A stretch of DNA of 64,000 bases from Bact-08 sp964533215 (GCA_964533215.1 CAZHLJ010000001.1:620001-684000), one strand, 5' to 3'; numbered from the stretch's first letter, positions 8,851 through 18,793 are shown. Notes: generated from the sequence alone by a model not told the origin. Numbers and translations are program-made.

Positions 8851-9615
8851 ATGAGAAAAATTGCATTTCTTTTGACAGTGGCTATTATTACTATGTCCGG
8901 CTCTTCTCTCTTTGCACAGAAATTCTCAATAGGTGTCAAGGCTGGGCTTAGCATACCGAATCTTACCGGAGGTAGTTCTGAAAATCCTTTGAATACTGGT
9001 TATAAGTCAAGGACAGGTCCAGATTTTGCTATGTTTGGAGAGTATCACCTGTCTAAAATGATTTCTCTCTCTTTGGGCTTGGAGTACTCTTCTCAAGGGG
9101 GGCAAAAGGACGGCTTTCAGGCTTTTGTTCCGACAGGACAACTTGTTCCATTGGCTCAAATGTTTCACATAGACTATTTTTATGCCGATTTTAAAAGTGT
9201 TGCCAAAATGAATTACCTTATGTTTCCGATATTGGCAAAATTTAGCTGGAGCCTTTCAGAATCATATCCTGTGAAATTCTATGCTGCATTTGGACCGTTT
9301 GTTGGTTTTTTGCTAAATGCACATCAAGTGACCAGCGGGTCCAGTATAATTTATACAGATGCTGCGCATACAATGCCGCTTCCTTCTCCGGAGCAATCAT
9401 TCGATGCAACAACTGATATAAAGGATGAGTTACATGCTGCAAATTTCGGCATAAACGGTTATGTAGGATTTGCATACAACATATCAACTCAGCACTCAAT
9501 TTTTATTGAAGGGGGAGGAAACTATGGTTTCACTCCAATACAGAAAAGTGCCGAAAACGGGAAAAATGTTACTGGAGCAGGTGTGGTAAATCTTGGATAC
9601 GCCTATTCTTTTTGA
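8851..9615 (+). CDS. PorT-like outer-membrane beta-barrel protein
   Basis: A 254-residue protein with a signal peptide (MRKIAFLLTVAIITMSGSSLFAQ). The mature part begins with the KFSIGVKAGLSIPNL pattern and ends in an aromatic-terminated strand (VVNLGYAYSF), as in outer-membrane barrels of the PorT/OmpW-like family (Outer membrane protein beta-barrel domain). Glycine- and aromatic-rich strands such as MISLSLGLEYSSQGG recur throughout. Family members are structural or assembly-related barrels without a defined enzymatic activity. It is probably monocistronic, with its own promoter box. Confidence 0.8.
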   Translation: MRKIAFLLTVAIITMSGSSLFAQKFSIGVKAGLSIPNLTGGSSENPLNTGYKSRTGPDFAMFGEYHLSKMISLSLGLEYSSQGGQKDGFQAFVPTGQLVPLAQMFHIDYFYADFKSVAKMNYLMFPILAKFSWSLSESYPVKFYAAFGPFVGFLLNAHQVTSGSSIIYTDAAHTMPLPSPEQSFDATTDIKDELHAANFGINGYVGFAYNISTQHSIFIEGGGNYGFTPIQKSAENGKNVTGAGVVNLGYAYSF

Positions 9616-9707
9616 TAATCTATGTCCATAATAGTTGATTTATTGGTTTTTTATTACCTTTAACCACTTTTATGGAACCGGTTTATCAATTTTAATAGTT
9701 TTTTTTA

Positions 9708-10460
9708 ATGGCACTTCAAGAGACCTTAGAGAAGCAAGGTAAATGGCTTTTCCGTTACAGGGGTACACTCCCTTTGATTTTTTTGTTTATTGGGGCACTT
9801 CTGTACATAAGAAAGGAAATTTATCCTGAGTTTTTCATTCTGGAAGATACGCCGTATGAAATTTATTATGAGACTTTTTGTCTTGCAGTAGGCTTTATTG
9901 GGCTATTTATTAGGATATATACTGTTGGCCATACCCCTAAAAACACTTCTGGGAGAAATGTAAAGAATCAGGTGGCAGATAGCCTCAATACATCTGGTGT
10001 ATACTCGGTTGTGAGGCATCCATTATATCTTGGTAACTTTTTCATGTGGTTGGGCCCTGCATTATTGACAGGCCACTTCTGGTTTATATTTTCGTTTTGC
10101 CTGTTCTACTGGTTATACTATGAAAGGATAATGTTTACCGAGGAGCAATTTTTAAGGAGAAAGTTCGGTGACTCATATTTGGAATGGGCAGAAAAAGTTC
10201 CTGCATTTGTGCCAAAGTTCAGCAATTTTAAAAGATCTGACCTGACTTTCAGCTGGAAAAAAATTCTTAAAAAAGAGAAGAACGGTTTAGCTGCACTTTT
10301 GCTGATTTTCTTCTTCTTTGATTTGTCCGGGGAAATGATAGATAAGGGGCATCATATGAACTATGTTGTAATGACTATGTGCATCATATCGGTAGTGATG
10401 TATGCAATCCTTAAATATATGAAGAAGTTTACTAGTCTTTTAGATGAACCTGGCAGGTAG
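9708..10460 (+). CDS. ICMT/PEMT-family membrane methyltransferase-like protein
   Basis: A 250-residue membrane protein with about six hydrophobic segments. The conserved core of isoprenylcysteine carboxyl methyltransferase/phospholipid methyltransferase proteins is visible: SVVRHPLYLGNF followed by GPALL, a paired helix, then YERIMFTEEQFLRRKFGDSYLEW. In the family these residues bind S-adenosylmethionine and the methyl acceptor at the membrane. The natural acceptor here is unknown. The C-terminal 60 residues add a further amphipathic stretch and two membrane segments. The gene converges on the GH20-like gene. Confidence 0.75.
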   Translation: MALQETLEKQGKWLFRYRGTLPLIFLFIGALLYIRKEIYPEFFILEDTPYEIYYETFCLAVGFIGLFIRIYTVGHTPKNTSGRNVKNQVADSLNTSGVYSVVRHPLYLGNFFMWLGPALLTGHFWFIFSFCLFYWLYYERIMFTEEQFLRRKFGDSYLEWAEKVPAFVPKFSNFKRSDLTFSWKKILKKEKNGLAALLLIFFFFDLSGEMIDKGHHMNYVVMTMCIISVVMYAILKYMKKFTSLLDEPGR

Positions 10461-10522
10461 TCTATTTCTATAAAGGATGGCCAAGTTCCGAGAAAAGGTT
10501 ATATCTCTTTCCCGCATAATTA

Positions 10523-11617
10523 TTATTTATATTGGAACATCTTCCGGAAACAGTTCCAAGGTGTGTTTTCACCTGCCTTCTCATCAATTGTCCTTCCGTA
10601 GAAACCATCCAGGAAGACTTGTGTACTAGACCATACAGTATGCATCACTCCAAGAAAACGATCTCCCATCTGCCTTGTTGATCCCTGTCGGAACCTAACC
10701 ATGTTCTCTACCTGTATTATTGCACTCTCCGGATTTTTCCAAGGACAGGCAATAACGCTCAACCCTTTCATTGCAAAGTATACAGGAGAAAGATCCGGCC
10801 TTTCGTAGTGCCAGTCGCAGATCACAACATCTTTGGGAATCATATCAACAGCTCTGTGGGTATTGTTATAACTTGCCTCCCATCTTCCCATACCGGTCAT
10901 CGGGCCATTTAAAAGTCGATCACCCCACATCCACATTGTTCTTCCTTGTTGGGCAAGGTGATCGTGAATTATATTGACCTCTCCGGCGAATAACTCTGCT
11001 TTGTCATGTCCTGCACAACGAGGACACTTATCATTTCCAATATCAAAAACCTCATCCATTCCTGCATGGAAAGCATCACTGTCAAATACATCGCAGATTT
11101 CATCTATTATATCAAAAAGAACTGTGTGAACATCTGGATGCAGAGGACAGTAGCTTTTCATGTTAAATCCATTAAGTACTATTTTTGTGGTGTCAGGAAC
11201 CTTTGGCATTGGAGTCTCATCAAATTGTGGATAGACTTGCAAAAGCTTTCCCGGCCCTTTTCTCCCCGATTGATGACCTAGTAAGTCTATAAGAGGGATG
11301 ACCCTTATGTTGCTTCTCCGGCAGGTTCTGACAATTTCCCTTACCTCTCTCCTGGAAAGAGCCAGTGAGTCTATCAACTCCGGATGGCTTCTGAACTTAT
11401 ACTTATACTCTACTCTCAGTATCAATGTATTCACTTGTCTTGGAACAAGCTCTGTGTTGATGAAATTGATAAATTCATCAAGGTTGTCCGGAGTTGGCAG
11501 TGCAATGCAAAAGCCTCTTACAGGTAGAATTGAGTCAAGAGGCGATTGCCCGAGGGCGGTGTTGTTGGATGCTACCACTAATATCGATAGCATAATCCCG
11601 GTTATTAAATTTTTCAT
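10523..11617 (-). CDS. Glycoside hydrolase family 20-like protein
   Basis: A 364-residue exported protein (signal MKNLITGIMLSILVVASNNTALGQ) consisting of a single TIM-barrel like the catalytic domain of beta-N-acetylhexosaminidases. The family signature is present as HAGMDEVFDIG, giving the catalytic pair Asp188-Glu189, with the upstream LIDLLGH and downstream MWMWGDRLL and VICDWHY strands. The usual N-terminal GH20b domain is absent and the protein is shorter than classical enzymes. Hydrolysis of terminal N-acetylhexosamine residues in the periplasm is the family expectation; the exact substrate cannot be told from sequence. Confidence 0.75.
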   Translation of the reverse strand: MKNLITGIMLSILVVASNNTALGQSPLDSILPVRGFCIALPTPDNLDEFINFINTELVPRQVNTLILRVEYKYKFRSHPELIDSLALSRREVREIVRTCRRSNIRVIPLIDLLGHQSGRKGPGKLLQVYPQFDETPMPKVPDTTKIVLNGFNMKSYCPLHPDVHTVLFDIIDEICDVFDSDAFHAGMDEVFDIGNDKCPRCAGHDKAELFAGEVNIIHDHLAQQGRTMWMWGDRLLNGPMTGMGRWEASYNNTHRAVDMIPKDVVICDWHYERPDLSPVYFAMKGLSVIACPWKNPESAIIQVENMVRFRQGSTRQMGDRFLGVMHTVWSSTQVFLDGFYGRTIDEKAGENTPWNCFRKMFQYK

Positions 11618-11698
11618 GGAGTAAGTTTTACGAAAAATACTAATATTTTTCCATTTATATGCCTATTAATTCCTAATTATCTTCTGTATTAATTTTAG

Positions 11699-11719
11699 AC
11701 AATATGTATACAATCTGTA
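11699..11719 (+). promoter_or_regulatory. Palindromic motif shared with 31314-31334 (copy 1)
   Basis: ACAATATGTATACA then A then TCTGTA. It matches 20 of 21 bases of the reverse complement of 31314-31334. The dyad core ATGTATACA(A/T) is flanked by ACA and TGT half-elements. It lies about 105 bases upstream of a small lipoprotein gene and may be an operator. Confidence 0.45.
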
Positions 11720-11824
11720 CAGTATTATTATGACTGCGGATTGTAATATATATAAAGACAAATAGTTGCAAGTATGGCATATTGTTGGTGCTATTATCTG
11801 AAAAACAGTTTAATACAAATCTTT

Positions 11825-12022
11825 ATGAAAACAATAAAATACACTTTATTTTCAATGATTGCTGCTGCCGGAATGGTTTCAGCAATCTCTTCCTGCAACA
11901 AGGACTCTTTGACTCCAAACCAGAATACAGCTTTAACCTCAAATCAGAAGACTTTGATTCAGTCTGATGTTGTTGTCAAATCGGGATTGAGCGACAGATT
12001 TTTGTACAGCAGATTTGTGTAA
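11825..12022 (+). CDS. Small lipoprotein (65 aa)
   Basis: ATG at 11825 opens a 65-residue frame with a lipoprotein signal (MKTIKYTLFSMIAAAGMVSA, then ISSC as lipobox). The remaining 40 residues are polar and Asn/Thr-rich, with no recognisable domain. An earlier in-frame ATG at 11774 would add 17 residues and spoil the signal peptide. The protein may be a stand-alone small lipoprotein or the remnant of a larger one. No family is recognised. Confidence 0.55.
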   Translation: MKTIKYTLFSMIAAAGMVSAISSCNKDSLTPNQNTALTSNQKTLIQSDVVVKSGLSDRFLYSRFV

Positions 12023-12163
12023 AAAATGTCGTCCTCTGCGATGAATATCTTAAAAATGCTCATCATTAAAGGAGTTTAACCAAAGATGCTAAATATTTTG
12101 TCATAATGAGTAAGTCCTTTTTTTTATGTACTTTCGCGGCCTGAAAAAACTAAAATATTCTGA

Positions 12164-13807
12164 ATGGTTTCTTGCGACGGCTTGTGTGTTGAATTTGGAG
12201 GCACGCTCTTATTTGAAAATATTTCATTTGTAATCAACGATAAAGATAGGATAGCCCTGATGGGTAAGAATGGGGCTGGTAAGTCTACCCTGCTTAAGAT
12301 TCTTGCCGGAGATAGGAATACCTCCAGAGGTGTTGTGTCTGCGCCAAAAGATTCTGTAATAGCTTATCTCCCTCAGCATCTTATGACAGAAGACGGAAGG
12401 ACGGTTTTTGAGGAGACCTCCATGGCTTTTTCACATCTGCACGATATTGAGGCAAGGATTGCCGATATAAACAAGCAACTGGAGGAGAGGAGTGACTACG
12501 ACTCGGATGAATATTACAAACTGATTGAAGAGCTTACATCTGTAAGTGAGAAATATTATGCGATAGACAATACCAACTTCGAGGAGGATGTGGAGAAAGT
12601 GCTGTTGGGTCTGGGCTTTATGAGAGAGGATTTCACAAGGCAGACAACTGAATTCAGCGGAGGTTGGAGAATGCGTATAGAACTTGCAAAGATACTTCTA
12701 CGCAAGCCTGACGTGATTCTGCTCGACGAACCCACAAACCACCTTGATATGGAATCAATCATGTGGCTTGAAGATTTTCTTGTAAATCAGGCTAAGGCAG
12801 TTGTGCTGATCTCTCACGACAAGTCTTTCGTAGACAATGTCACCAACCGGACAATTGAACTCACAATGGGCCGTATTTATGATTACAAGGTGAATTACTC
12901 GCATTATCTGGAGCTCCGTAAAGAGCGAAGGGAACAGCAACAAAAGGCATTTGATGAACAGCAGAAGATGATTGCCGAGACAAAAGAGTTCATAGAGAGA
13001 TTCAAAGGGACCTATTCAAAAACACTCCAGGTACAGTCGAGGGTGAAAATGCTGGAGAAACTGGTGCTACTTGAAGTAGATGAGATAGATACCTCTGCCC
13101 TGAGGTTGAAATTCCCTCCCTCTCCACGTTCCGGCAATTTTCCGGTGATAGTGGACTCGGTTGGTAAAAAATATGATGAGAAGACTGTTTTCTCCAATGC
13201 TTCATTCACTATCAGCAGGGGAGACAAGGTCGCTTTTGTAGGAAGGAATGGTGAGGGCAAATCCACCTTGGTCAAGTGTATAATGAAGGAGATTGAGCAT
13301 GAAGGCAAGCTCTCTTTGGGACATAATGTGCAGATAGGCTACTTCGCACAGAACCAAGCCTCATTGCTGGATGAGAATCTTACAGTCTTTCAGACGATTG
13401 ATGATGTAGCAGTTGGTGATATAAGGTCAAAGATAAGGGATATGCTTGGAGCGTTCATGTTTGGCAGAGAAGATACGGACAAGAAGGTCAAAGTCCTTTC
13501 AGGAGGTGAGAGAACCCGTCTGGCAATGGTCAAACTTCTGCTGGAACCGGTGAACTTGCTGATATTAGATGAACCAACAAACCATCTGGATATTCGTACC
13601 AAGGATATACTTAAGCAAGCCCTGATCTCCTATGATGGTACACTTATAGTAGTCTCACACGATAGAGATTTCCTTAACGGATTGGTGACTAAAGTGTACG
13701 AATTTGGTAATAAGAAAGTGACCGAGCATCTGGAGACCATTCACGGCTTTCTGGAAAAGAAAAAGATGCAGAATCTTAAGGAGATAGAGCTTAAATCAAA
13801 GGTTTAA
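12164..13807 (+). CDS. ABC-F family ATPase
   Basis: A 547-residue protein with two ABC ATPase domains and no membrane segment. Domain 1 has Walker A GKNGAGKST, signature FSGGWRMR and Walker B VILLDEPTNHLD. Domain 2 has GRNGEGKST, LSGGERTR and LLILDEPTNHLD. A charged coiled-coil linker (KERREQQQKAFDEQQKMIAETKEF region) joins them, as in ABC-F proteins that act on ribosomes (EttA/YbiT/YheS types, which rescue or regulate stalled translation). No resistance-type extended linker stands out. A near-consensus box TACTTTCG lies at 12129-12136. The gene converges on the GDPD gene with only 14 bases between. Confidence 0.9.
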   Translation: MVSCDGLCVEFGGTLLFENISFVINDKDRIALMGKNGAGKSTLLKILAGDRNTSRGVVSAPKDSVIAYLPQHLMTEDGRTVFEETSMAFSHLHDIEARIADINKQLEERSDYDSDEYYKLIEELTSVSEKYYAIDNTNFEEDVEKVLLGLGFMREDFTRQTTEFSGGWRMRIELAKILLRKPDVILLDEPTNHLDMESIMWLEDFLVNQAKAVVLISHDKSFVDNVTNRTIELTMGRIYDYKVNYSHYLELRKERREQQQKAFDEQQKMIAETKEFIERFKGTYSKTLQVQSRVKMLEKLVLLEVDEIDTSALRLKFPPSPRSGNFPVIVDSVGKKYDEKTVFSNASFTISRGDKVAFVGRNGEGKSTLVKCIMKEIEHEGKLSLGHNVQIGYFAQNQASLLDENLTVFQTIDDVAVGDIRSKIRDMLGAFMFGREDTDKKVKVLSGGERTRLAMVKLLLEPVNLLILDEPTNHLDIRTKDILKQALISYDGTLIVVSHDRDFLNGLVTKVYEFGNKKVTEHLETIHGFLEKKKMQNLKEIELKSKV

Positions 13808-13821
13808 TCTCCATATAAGTG

Positions 13822-14883
13822 TTATTTGTTGGATTTCAGGTATTCAAGCAGGATTTCGGGTTCGTTGGTGGTAATTAGGTCTATCCCTCCATTCAAAAGA
13901 GACTTCATATCTTCCAAATCATTGATTGTCCATGCATTTACTGTCAGTCCAAGATCATGAGCCTCTTTGATGAGATTGACATTTTCTTTAAACATCTTGC
14001 CGTTGAAGTCAATGCCCCACATATTATCGTCCTTGATACCCTTTAATGTTTTGTCTCCTTCAAGATAAGCGACTTTCGCAACTTTGTCCAACTCCTTTAC
14101 TTTTAGCATGCAAGGATAGTTGAAACTTATATAGCAGCTTACCCAACCCTGAACTTTTAGCGTATGTACCATGTTGATAACCTTCTCTGTCAACTCCAGT
14201 GTCCTCTCCTGGCTTATAAGCGAAGTCTTTATTTCTGGAACGATACGGGTTTTATTCTGACTCTTCACTGAAAGCAGATATTGTTCCAAAGAAGGGACAA
14301 AGTCGTTGTTCTTCAAGGCAATTCTTGAAAGCTCTTCAAAGGTTGTCTGCTCAATTATTTTTCCACCCACTGAAGCATCGTGGCAAATAACCGGAATTCC
14401 GTCTGAGGATAGCCATATGTCAAACTCAGAGGCCTCGCATCCGATTGCGATGGCATTTTTCAATGAACTCAGAGAGTTCTGGCTGGACTCATGATTTTTC
14501 CATGCTCCGCGGTGAGCCACTACTTTGTTGTGGATAAACTGATCCTTGACTAATTCTATCTCTTTTTCTAAATTGCCAGCCTTAAATGTAATGGCGTATC
14601 TGAAAGCCGGATCAGAGGCAGAAAGCTTAACTCTCTTCTTCAAACTGATATTTCCTCTTTTATCTATCTGAAAAAGGCTTGAGGTATCTTTTACCAGAGA
14701 ATATTTAATTTTCATACTGCCTTCAGGAGAGATGATTTTTCCAATAAAAGCACCTTTTTTGTCTACTGGAATCAAGTAGTTGTCCGGTCCGGTCAAATGA
14801 GCCATGGCTTTATTGGATTGTGCGAAAACTGAGCTGCCTGAAAGAAGAATGGCGAGAATCAATATAGCTGTTCTGCTTTTCAT
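13822..14883 (-). CDS. Exported glycerophosphodiester phosphodiesterase family protein
   Basis: A 353-residue protein with a signal peptide (ending SSVFAQ). Residues about 25-115 form a cadherin-like beta domain (KIISPEGSMKIKYSLV, IDKRGNISLKKRVKL). The rest is a GDPD TIM-barrel with the expected catalytic and metal residues: VVAHRGAW, EFDIWLSSDGIPVICHD, VPEIK and late VNAWTIND. GDPD enzymes split glycerophosphodiesters into glycerol-3-phosphate and an alcohol. Export and the added N-terminal domain suggest use of environmental or envelope phosphodiesters. Confidence 0.87.
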   Translation of the reverse strand: MKSRTAILILAILLSGSSVFAQSNKAMAHLTGPDNYLIPVDKKGAFIGKIISPEGSMKIKYSLVKDTSSLFQIDKRGNISLKKRVKLSASDPAFRYAITFKAGNLEKEIELVKDQFIHNKVVAHRGAWKNHESSQNSLSSLKNAIAIGCEASEFDIWLSSDGIPVICHDASVGGKIIEQTTFEELSRIALKNNDFVPSLEQYLLSVKSQNKTRIVPEIKTSLISQERTLELTEKVINMVHTLKVQGWVSCYISFNYPCMLKVKELDKVAKVAYLEGDKTLKGIKDDNMWGIDFNGKMFKENVNLIKEAHDLGLTVNAWTINDLEDMKSLLNGGIDLITTNEPEILLEYLKSNK

Positions 14884-14954
14884 TTTGATAATGTTTTGGG
14901 TTAATGTGTAAGGTTAAAATTCTCAGTAAAGGTAGAAATTTATGGTAAGGTTTC

Positions 14955-17498
14955 CTATAAATCGAATTTAAGACGCATTCTTATTCCGATTCCAGATACA
15001 TTGGGATTGTTCATATATGTCAATCGTTTGACAAGATCTATACGAAGAATCCTTAAAATGTTGGAAATGCCTACACTTACCTCAACATATGGCTTTTTGT
15101 CAAGAGAAAAAGTTGTGGGATTTCCCTTAATGTCAGTTGGAAATTTGAAGAGATCGTCATTAATATCGGGATTATTTTCTTTGCTTAGACTACCGAACAA
15201 AACCTTGCAAGTCACAATCTCCCTTAAAGAAAGTCTGTTGAAAAGAGGTATTTTATTGAATATAAATCCGTTGAAACAATGGTCTACATTTAACGAGACA
15301 TACTGGTCACTGACAAACTCAAGAAAGTTCATCATATTATATGCGGTTGATTGATAGAGATATGTCTGATTGGCATTGTGGATAAGCAAAAGAGGATAGG
15401 GAACTTTGCCAAAAATCTTTCCTGCATCCATTGTGACAGTCGTGTATCCAATTATAGATGGATAGAATCTTTTGTAAACGTTCAGACGCAGGCTTTGGTA
15501 ATCATAGTCGTTGCCAATCATTTTTGAGCCATATGTATATTTAAACTGAAGAACAGGGTATTTGTTGGTCACGGGAGCTCTATATATTTTCCCCTGATAA
15601 AACTCTTCATGAGGAGCATACCTGAGATTGATTCCAATTTCGGCAATGTTGATATGTGGTATGTTATTAAAGTTTAAAGTTCCACCTGGTGACTGTTCGG
15701 TGTGATTGAACGATAGTAAGTATGAAAAATGATTCCGGAACTCATTCAAAAATTCCACCTTGAAAGTTTTGTTATAGAAAAGCTTGTCGTCCACACCTCT
15801 TTTTAATGAAAGGAGCGCGCTGCCCTCTTGGACGAAATATAGCTCCTGTCCTGGGATTTTTGTATCCGACTGATAACTCAGCCTCAGGCTTTTTACCGGA
15901 AACTCGTGAATTGTCCTTTTTGTGAAAGAATAGGTTGTTCCTAGATTGTACTTTATCTGTTCGTCCTTGAAGCCATAAGCCAGATACCCATCAAAATTTA
16001 TTTTCTTGCTGAACTTTGGGGTTGTCCTTCCGCCAAACCTTATCTTGGTCCCTTCAATTGGGTTGTAACTGTAGAAAGTTATAACAGGCCCGATTTCAAA
16101 TTTTCCGAAATCGTGGAAGCTGGCAATCAGAACTCTCAGAATGTCCATGGTATGGACAAAGGCAGGTACACGTTTAAGACTGTCAATGGTAGTGTAGATT
16201 CCTCTCTCAGATTTTGACAACTCCAGATGTCTGTTCTTTTCCCAGTAATCATTTGACCTTTCTGAGGAGTCGTTGGCCTGTTCAATCGCCTCAGCCTTGA
16301 AAACATTGTCAGGGAATGGTTTGTTGATTATATAATCTTTATAGGAGAGAGTTCTTTGCCCGAAAACGCCTATAGTGTTCTTTGTAAATCCGAAGTCAAT
16401 TGAGAGATTGTCGTAAGATAACAACCATCCACGCTTCTGACCATAATCAAACTCCTGTGTTACCTTTACGTCGTTTATCCAGTTGAGGTTTATCTTGCGG
16501 TTGACTGTCATGTTTATTTTCTTGACGGCATAGGTGCTATCCTGAGTAATATACAGGTATCCCTGGAAGAGCATATCGGTCTTGTTCCTTGGAGCAAAGA
16601 ACAACTCAGTGCACTTGCTGCCACTAATCTCAACAGTGTCCATTATGTAATATCTGTAGAAAACCGGGGCTGACTTAGCTATAGGGCTTACAAACAGATT
16701 GGTAAGGAACAGTATGTTGTTGTCATAGATATTGATGTTCTGGTATAGGTACTTGAGATATTCTGTGATGCCCTCATTGTTCAGATATCCTTCGAAATCG
16801 AGCATCTTGTCTGCTTTTATAAGTTCGGCGGATGCTTTAGGATCTTTACGGTAATAGCAGTCATATATGGACTCTTTGATGTACATCGGCAGGACCTCTT
16901 TGCCGGGCAGCTTTGTGGTGTCAGTGTTTTCAAAGATTATCCGGAATTTTTTAAGAGCCTTGCTTCTCTTGAGATCATCAGAGACATTGCTTAATGCAAA
17001 TTGGGTCTTCTCGTATTTTTCATAGCGGAGGAAATCGAAGTTCTCCACACGGTTCATATCTTTGTTCTCAATCACTTTGTCAATAAGCTCAACTGCCGGA
17101 TTGGCCTTGTTCCTATATTTCCTGTTGCTCGATTTTACCACAATGTCAGGAAGAGACTTGTCTGAGCGTGTAAGTTTTATTGAAATTGAGCTATTGGGGG
17201 CGACTCTTGAAATTTTAATGATTTGAGGCAGATAGCCAAGGCAAGATGCCTTAAGTACTATATTTGCAGCACTTGTGGTAAGATGAAAACTCCCATCGGA
17301 GTCCGAACAGGTTCCTTCTGTTGTGCCCTCAACGATAATAGCGGCGTAAGAGACAGGTTCTCCTGTCCTTACATCGGTCACAACCCCCTTTAATGCAACC
17401 CTGCTTATTGACTGCGCATATAGAGAATGGGCACAATAGCAGAGAGATACAAGTAAAAGGGTGACAAGCCTGCCAGATATGTACTTTGTCGGGTTCAT
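14955..17498 (-). CDS. DUF5686 / carboxypeptidase-regulatory-like outer-membrane protein
   Basis: An 847-residue protein. I start it at the ATG at 17498 because MNPTKYISGRLVTLLLVSL then gives a clean signal peptide ending SLYAQ; a start at 17546 would add 16 polar residues in front. After the signal comes a CarboxypepD_reg-like domain (LKGVVTDVRTGEPVSYAAI, DGSFHL), then a long DUF5686 region with many barrel-like strands and an aromatic last strand ending MRLKFDL. Proteins of this class sit in the Bacteroidota outer membrane; their role is not established. The gene is divergent from the MFS transporter. Confidence 0.85.
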   Translation of the reverse strand: MNPTKYISGRLVTLLLVSLCYCAHSLYAQSISRVALKGVVTDVRTGEPVSYAAIIVEGTTEGTCSDSDGSFHLTTSAANIVLKASCLGYLPQIIKISRVAPNSSISIKLTRSDKSLPDIVVKSSNRKYRNKANPAVELIDKVIENKDMNRVENFDFLRYEKYEKTQFALSNVSDDLKRSKALKKFRIIFENTDTTKLPGKEVLPMYIKESIYDCYYRKDPKASAELIKADKMLDFEGYLNNEGITEYLKYLYQNINIYDNNILFLTNLFVSPIAKSAPVFYRYYIMDTVEISGSKCTELFFAPRNKTDMLFQGYLYITQDSTYAVKKINMTVNRKINLNWINDVKVTQEFDYGQKRGWLLSYDNLSIDFGFTKNTIGVFGQRTLSYKDYIINKPFPDNVFKAEAIEQANDSSERSNDYWEKNRHLELSKSERGIYTTIDSLKRVPAFVHTMDILRVLIASFHDFGKFEIGPVITFYSYNPIEGTKIRFGGRTTPKFSKKINFDGYLAYGFKDEQIKYNLGTTYSFTKRTIHEFPVKSLRLSYQSDTKIPGQELYFVQEGSALLSLKRGVDDKLFYNKTFKVEFLNEFRNHFSYLLSFNHTEQSPGGTLNFNNIPHINIAEIGINLRYAPHEEFYQGKIYRAPVTNKYPVLQFKYTYGSKMIGNDYDYQSLRLNVYKRFYPSIIGYTTVTMDAGKIFGKVPYPLLLIHNANQTYLYQSTAYNMMNFLEFVSDQYVSLNVDHCFNGFIFNKIPLFNRLSLREIVTCKVLFGSLSKENNPDINDDLFKFPTDIKGNPTTFSLDKKPYVEVSVGISNILRILRIDLVKRLTYMNNPNVSGIGIRMRLKFDL

Positions 17499-17556
17499 CC
17501 AGATATAAACATTTAACAGAGCCCTTTGTTGGTTACAATTCCGCAATAAAATTAAC

Positions 17557-17564
17557 TACTTTTG
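17557..17564 (+). promoter_or_regulatory. Bacteroidota -7 promoter box TACTTTTG
   Basis: Exact TAnnTTTG followed by CGG, 26 bases before the MFS gene start. A TTG at 17529-17531 is a poor -33 candidate (25-base gap). Confidence 0.5.
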
Positions 17565-17590
17565 CGGATTATTTGCATTAGCAACATATT

Positions 17591-18793
17591 ATGTCAATCT
17601 TTTCCTCGCTAAGTTCAAGAAATTACAAGCTCTACTTTATAGGGCAGGGGATATCGCTCATTGGAACGTGGATACAAAACATAGCTCTCAGCTGGTTGGT
17701 GTACCGTCTTACCGGATCTGTATTCTTGCTGGGTGTTATAGGATTTACCAGCCAGATACCTTCATTTGTCCTTACCCCTTTTACAGGAGTGCTTACCGAT
17801 AGATATGACAGGCTTAAGATAATGATGATTGCGCAAGTCCTTTTCATGACTCAGGCCTTCATTATGGCATTCCTGATTCTTTCAGGTCATATTGAGGTCT
17901 GGCACATAATTGTACTGAGTCTTGTGTTTGGAATTATTACAGCCTTCGATGCTCCGGCGAGACAGTCTCTGGTTATAGATTTGATAGACAGACCGGATAA
18001 TCTGGCTAATGCCATAGCCCTGAATTCGGCACTATTCAATGGCGCCCGTCTGGTTGGCCCAGCTATCGCCGGTGTAATAATTGCATTGGTGGGCGAAGGG
18101 ATATGCTTCCTTATAAATGCATTAAGCTTCATCGCAGTAATTGCTGCGCTCATGCAGATAAGGATCAGTCTTAAAGTGCCTGTGGCCTCTTCTGAAGATT
18201 TCCTGAAAAGTTTCAAGGATGGATTCCGGTATACATTCAGTTCCATGCCGATAAGAACCCTTATATTAATGCTGGCAACCCTCAGCATGGCCGCATTTCC
18301 ATTTACGGTACTAATGCCTGCCTATGCAAAGGAGATTCTTTCCGGCAACGCCGATACTTTGGGCTTTCTTATGTCCTCTTTGGGTGTAGGAGCCTTGATA
18401 GGGGCTTTGTATATGGCGGCACGGAAAAAAATGACAGGCTACACCAGAATTATTGCAATCAACTCATCTTTGTTGGGAATATCAATCATATTGACATCTC
18501 TATCGGATAAACTGCTTATATCAATGCTTGTCCTGCCAATCTGCGGCCTATCAATGATTCTGACGCTCTCTTCCATCAATACCTTGCTTCAGACAATAAC
18601 GGAGGAGGATAAACGAGGAAGGGTGATGAGCTTTTATGCAATGGCACTGATGGGTATACAACCTATAGGTAACCTTTTGGCGGGCTCAATTGCAAGTGGT
18701 ATAGGAATCCCGCATACGCTACTGCTTGGAGGTATTCTTACCTTGCTGGGAGGTATATGGTTCAGCAAGAAGAGGATGCTTCCCGGGTATTAA
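17591..18793 (+). CDS. MFS transporter (MFS_3/EntS-like)
   Basis: A 400-residue protein with about twelve membrane helices. The A-loop motif between helices 2 and 3 appears as GVLTDRYDRLKIM, and the N-terminus (NYKLYFIGQGISLIGTWIQ) is typical of the MFS_3 subfamily, which includes the enterobactin exporter EntS and drug efflux proteins. It is an inner-membrane secondary transporter and probably an exporter; the substrate is unknown. The last 32 bases overlap the convergent kinase gene. Confidence 0.88.
   Translation: MSIFSSLSSRNYKLYFIGQGISLIGTWIQNIALSWLVYRLTGSVFLLGVIGFTSQIPSFVLTPFTGVLTDRYDRLKIMMIAQVLFMTQAFIMAFLILSGHIEVWHIIVLSLVFGIITAFDAPARQSLVIDLIDRPDNLANAIALNSALFNGARLVGPAIAGVIIALVGEGICFLINALSFIAVIAALMQIRISLKVPVASSEDFLKSFKDGFRYTFSSMPIRTLILMLATLSMAAFPFTVLMPAYAKEILSGNADTLGFLMSSLGVGALIGALYMAARKKMTGYTRIIAINSSLLGISIILTSLSDKLLISMLVLPICGLSMILTLSSINTLLQTITEEDKRGRVMSFYAMALMGIQPIGNLLAGSIASGIGIPHTLLLGGILTLLGGIWFSKKRMLPGY

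Noticed and set aside
17499..17546. Upstream start of the DUF5686 protein
   Set aside because: It would bury the signal peptide behind 16 polar residues.
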